Positions 61,300 through 64,000 of a stretch of 64,000 nucleotides of DNA are shown one piece after another. The position numbers were made by a program, and so were the translations under genes. Each line of letters starts with the position of its first letter. The first letter of the stretch is position 1. Below the pieces are notes generated by a model, which saw only the letters and a program-made list of their open reading frames with translations, did no database searches and was not told where the DNA came from. The stretch comes from Pseudomonas xantholysinigenes (lineage in GTDB: Bacteria; Pseudomonadota; Gammaproteobacteria; Pseudomonadales; Pseudomonadaceae). Where the stretch lies: NCBI RefSeq assembly GCF_014268885.2, contig NZ_CP077095.1, positions 3,937,001 through 4,001,000 on the forward strand, in the 5' to 3' direction.

Positions 61300-63444
61300 G
61301 TGACCAGTCTGCAAAGCGCGCAACCGCGCCTGGATGTTGATGATCCGTTGCTCGATGGCCTGCTGATCCTGTGCAAGCTGCACGGCTGCCCGGCCAGCCG
61401 CGCCAGCCTGTGCAGCGGCCTGCCCTTGGCCCAGCAGCGCCTGGACCTGGCCCTGCTGCCGCGCGCCGCTGCCCGCGCCGGGCTGCAGGCGCGGGTGCTG
61501 CAACGCGAGCTGGCGGCGATTTCCGCCCTCAACCTGCCGGTGCTGCTGATTCTCAACGACGGTCGCAGCGCCGTTCTGCAGCGTTGGGGCGACAATGGCC
61601 GGGCATTGCTGCTGCCATGCGAGGCCGAAGGTGGCGAGCAGTGGGTCGAACATGAAGCCCTGGCCGCGGCCTACAGTGGCCAGGCCCTGTTCGCCCGCCC
61701 ACGGCACACCCTGGAAGATGTGCGCGCACCGTTGATTCCACGGGTCAACGCCTGGTTCCGCGATACCCTGCGCCACTCCCGCTGGCTGTACGGCGACGCC
61801 TTGCTGGCCAGCCTTTTGATCAACCTGCTGGGCTTGATGGTGCCGCTGTTCGTCATGCAGACCTACGACCGGGTGGTGCCCAACCAGGCGCTGTCGACCC
61901 TGTGGGTGCTGGTCGCGGGCCTGTTCATCGGCACCGCCTTCGAGCTGGTGCTGCGCATGGTCCGCGCCCACCTGCTGGACCAGGCGGGCAAGAAGACCGA
62001 CCTGATCCTCTCCGCCACCCTGTTCGAACGCATCACCGGCATGAGCATGAAGGCGCGCCCGGCCACCATCGGCGGATTCGCCCAGAGCATCCACGACTTC
62101 CAGGGCCTGCGTGAATTCCTCACCGCGGTCACCCTGACCAGCATTATCGACCTGCCCTTCGTCGCCCTCATGCTGCTGGTGATCGGCCTGCTCGGCGGTT
62201 GGCTGGTGCTGATTCCGCTGGTCGCCTTCCCGGTGGCGGTGGGGCTGGCACTGTTCATCCAGGTGCGCCTGCGCGACACCGTGCAGAAGAGCCTGAGCCT
62301 CGGCGCCGTGCGCCAGGCCCTGCTGATCGAGACCCTCGGCGGTCTGGAAACCCTCAAGGCCTGCGGCGCCGAAAGCGAGCGCCAGTACCAGTGGGAACAC
62401 ACCAACGCCGCTATCGCCCGCCTCGACGCCCACGCCCGCAACCTGTCGTCGCTGGCCAGCAACGGCACGCTGTTCATCCAGCAGTTCTGCGGCATGGCCA
62501 CCATCGTCGCCGGGGTCTACAGCATCATCGCCGGCAATCTCAGCGTCGGCGCCCTGGTGGCCAGCTACATGCTCGGTAGCCGGGTGCTCGCCCCGCTCGG
62601 CCAGATCGCCGGGTTGATCACCCGCTACCAGCAGGCGCAAGTGACCATGCGCAGCACCGATGCGTTGATGAGCCTGCCCCAGGAGCGCGAAGCGCGGCAG
62701 CAGGCGCTGGAGCACACCACGCTGCGCGGCGCGGTGGCCGTCAGCCATGTCACCTTCCGCTACCCCGGCCAGGTCGCGCCGGCGCTCAACGGTGTCAGCG
62801 TCAGCCTCAAGCCCGGCGAGCGCATCGGCATCATCGGCCGCAGTGGTTCGGGCAAGAGCACCCTGGCACGCCTGTTGATGGGGTTTCACCACCCCGACGA
62901 AGGCCAGGTGCTGCTGGACAACCTCGACCTGCGCCAGCTGGACATCGCCGACCTGCGCAGCCAGCTCGGCTACGTGGCCCATGACCTGCCGCTGTTGGCC
63001 GGTAGCCTGCGTGACAACCTGACCCTGGGCGCCCGGCATGTCAGCGACGCGCGCATGCTCGAGGTGGCCGAGCTGACCGGCGTGAGCGAGCTGGCCCGCC
63101 AGCACCCGCAAGGTTTCGACCGCCCGGTGGGCGAGCGCGGCCAACTGCTGTCCGGCGGCCAGCGCCAGGCGGTGCTGCTGGCCCGGGCGCTGCTGCTGGA
63201 GCCGGCGATCTTGATCCTCGACGAGCCCAGCAGCCACATGGACAACAGCAGCGAGGAGCAACTGCGCCAGCGCCTGCTCGACTGGGTCCCGGGCAAGACC
63301 CTGCTGCTGGTCACCCATCGCACCTCGATGCTCAGCCTGGTGGACCGACTGCTGGTGCTGGACAACGGCAAGGTCGTCGCCGACGGGCCGAAGGATGCGG
63401 TCATCGACGCGCTGCGCAAGGGCCGCATCGGCGCGGCGCTGTGA
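61300..63444 (+). CDS. LapB-like type I secretion ABC transporter
   Basis: A 714-residue exporter. An N-terminal C39-like domain (about 10-130) lacks the catalytic cysteine: the motif position reads DDPLLDGLLIL, so it recognises but does not cut substrate. Six transmembrane helices follow (about 160-440), then the nucleotide-binding domain with Walker A IGRSGSGKSTL, signature LLSGGQRQAVLLARAL, Walker B ILILDEPSSHMD and VTHRTSMLSL. Start is GTG at 61300 with AGGAG upstream. It lies 67 bp after the TolC-like gene. Confidence 0.93.
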   Translation: MTSLQSAQPRLDVDDPLLDGLLILCKLHGCPASRASLCSGLPLAQQRLDLALLPRAAARAGLQARVLQRELAAISALNLPVLLILNDGRSAVLQRWGDNGRALLLPCEAEGGEQWVEHEALAAAYSGQALFARPRHTLEDVRAPLIPRVNAWFRDTLRHSRWLYGDALLASLLINLLGLMVPLFVMQTYDRVVPNQALSTLWVLVAGLFIGTAFELVLRMVRAHLLDQAGKKTDLILSATLFERITGMSMKARPATIGGFAQSIHDFQGLREFLTAVTLTSIIDLPFVALMLLVIGLLGGWLVLIPLVAFPVAVGLALFIQVRLRDTVQKSLSLGAVRQALLIETLGGLETLKACGAESERQYQWEHTNAAIARLDAHARNLSSLASNGTLFIQQFCGMATIVAGVYSIIAGNLSVGALVASYMLGSRVLAPLGQIAGLITRYQQAQVTMRSTDALMSLPQEREARQQALEHTTLRGAVAVSHVTFRYPGQVAPALNGVSVSLKPGERIGIIGRSGSGKSTLARLLMGFHHPDEGQVLLDNLDLRQLDIADLRSQLGYVAHDLPLLAGSLRDNLTLGARHVSDARMLEVAELTGVSELARQHPQGFDRPVGERGQLLSGGQRQAVLLARALLLEPAILILDEPSSHMDNSSEEQLRQRLLDWVPGKTLLLVTHRTSMLSLVDRLLVLDNGKVVADGPKDAVIDALRKGRIGAAL

Positions 63445-63458
63445 TACCACAACCATCC

Positions 63459-63547
63459 CTGTAGGAGCGGGCTTGTCCCGCGATCAAGGCAACGCGGAGC
63501 CTGGCACGGGCCACGCCCGTGATCGCGGGACAAACCCGCGCCTACAG
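63459..63547. repeat. Inverted repeat, second REP class
   Basis: CTGTAGGAGCGGGCTTGTCC (63459) and its inverted partner GGGACAAACCCGCGCCTACA (63526-63545) bracket a GCACGGGCCACGCCCGTG hairpin. It differs from the 48-kb unit by GTCCCGCGATC in place of ACCCGCGAA. It sits between the ABC and HlyD genes. Confidence 0.85.
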
Positions 63548-63572
63548 CAGACCAGTTTCCAGGAGGCAATGT

Positions 63573-64000
63573 ATGTCCCTCAGCCACAGCATACGCAGCT
63601 ACCTCCACGGCACCGACAGCCGCGCCGAGCGCGACTACATGCCGGAGCTGGTCGGCGCCACCTTGCAGGACTCGCCCAGCCTGTCGCGCCTCACCGTGTG
63701 GCTGGCGGCGATCCTGCTGCTGGTGGCCCTGGTCTGGGCCAATTTCGCGGTGCTCGACGAGGTCACCGTCGGCGAGGGCAAGGCCATCCCTTCCAGCAAG
63801 GTGCAGGTGGTGCAGAACCTCGAGGGTGGCATCGTCACCGAGATCTTCGTGCGCGAAGGGCAGATGGTCGACAAGGGCGCCACCCTGCTGCGTCTGGACG
63901 ACACCCGCTTCAAGTCGAACAAGGGCGAGAGCGAAGCCGACCGCTATGCCCTCACGGCCCAGGTCGAGCGCCTGTCGGCCGAGGCCGAGGGCCGCCCGTT
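63573..64000 (+). CDS. LapC-like membrane fusion protein (HlyD family), 5' part
   Basis: About 142 codons are present and the window edge removes the rest. The protein starts MSLSHSIRSYLHGTDSRAER, has one transmembrane helix (about 43-62, LTVWLAAILLLVALVWANF), then the biotinyl-lipoyl-like entry PSSKVQVVQNLEGGIVTEIF and VREGQMVDKGATLLRLDDTRF, the classical HlyD-family pattern. It bridges the ABC protein and TolC partner in type I secretion. AGGAGG lies nine bases before the ATG. Confidence 0.92.
   Translation, partial: MSLSHSIRSYLHGTDSRAERDYMPELVGATLQDSPSLSRLTVWLAAILLLVALVWANFAVLDEVTVGEGKAIPSSKVQVVQNLEGGIVTEIFVREGQMVDKGATLLRLDDTRFKSNKGESEADRYALTAQVERLSAEAEGRP

Noticed and set aside
60892..63456. 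854-codon minus-strand ORF
   Set aside because: Antisense of the T1SS ABC gene, rich in Gln/Arg/His as expected of a GC-driven shadow frame.

Overview
The window is chromosomal DNA of a Pseudomonas, most likely of the P. putida group. The evidence is high GC, the aot-argR-aruC arginine cluster next to acsA and the phhR/phhABC phenylalanine cluster, the copious 'CTGTGGGAGCGGG' REP elements, and the order rluB-scpB-scpA-yciO-trpH / yciB-yciI followed by trkH, recQ, yecA and ybaN. No rRNA, tRNA, CRISPR array, IS element or prophage was seen. Gene names rest on recognised protein families and motifs; no database search was run.

Layout. Positions 1-5,400 carry arginine uptake and catabolism on the minus strand (aotJQMP, argR, start of aruC), with ArgR-like boxes in front of aotJ and aruC. 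Acetyl-CoA synthetase (acsA) and a small DUF2790 exported protein follow. At 8.1-12.3 kb lies the phenylalanine module: the regulator phhR faces phhA-phhB-phhC, with a near-perfect TyrR-type box between them. At 12.6-18.5 kb lies an accessory island holding a 42-codon ORF and an 1,800-residue protein that ends in what looks like a zinc-dependent nucleic-acid/nucleotide deaminase. It is a strong candidate polymorphic toxin or effector, with no recognisable immunity or secretion gene beside it. At 18.5-25.6 kb are an MFS transporter, a YdiJ-type FAD/Fe-S dehydrogenase with a divergent LysR regulator, and an aromatic amino acid permease.

From 26 to 48 kb the genes are mostly core: rluB, scpB, scpA, yciO and a PHP phosphoesterase on the minus strand; then yciB, yciI, a Cpx-like response regulator / Spy-like protein / sensor kinase set, a nitroreductase, trkH, two AraC regulators, an Mpo1-like membrane protein, an LpxH-like phosphatase, an EamA exporter, a SelT/W/H-family protein, a PlpD-type patatin autotransporter, a MarR regulator with a clear operator, recQ, yecA and ybaN.

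The last 16 kb is an adhesion locus. A tandem array of sixteen ~119-bp REP-pair units (48.15-50.05 kb) abuts the 3' end of a 3,104-residue LapA/MapA-like adhesin. The adhesin has an N-terminal retention module with a LapG-type di-alanine site, two families of long tandem repeats (738 bp and 732 bp), a von Willebrand A domain, RTX repeats and a type I secretion C-terminus. Diverging from it are its probable type I secretion genes: a TolC/LapE-like outer-membrane protein, a LapB-like ABC transporter and the start of a LapC-like membrane-fusion protein, cut by the window end. Many long antisense ORFs over these GC-rich genes were judged to be shadows and left out.
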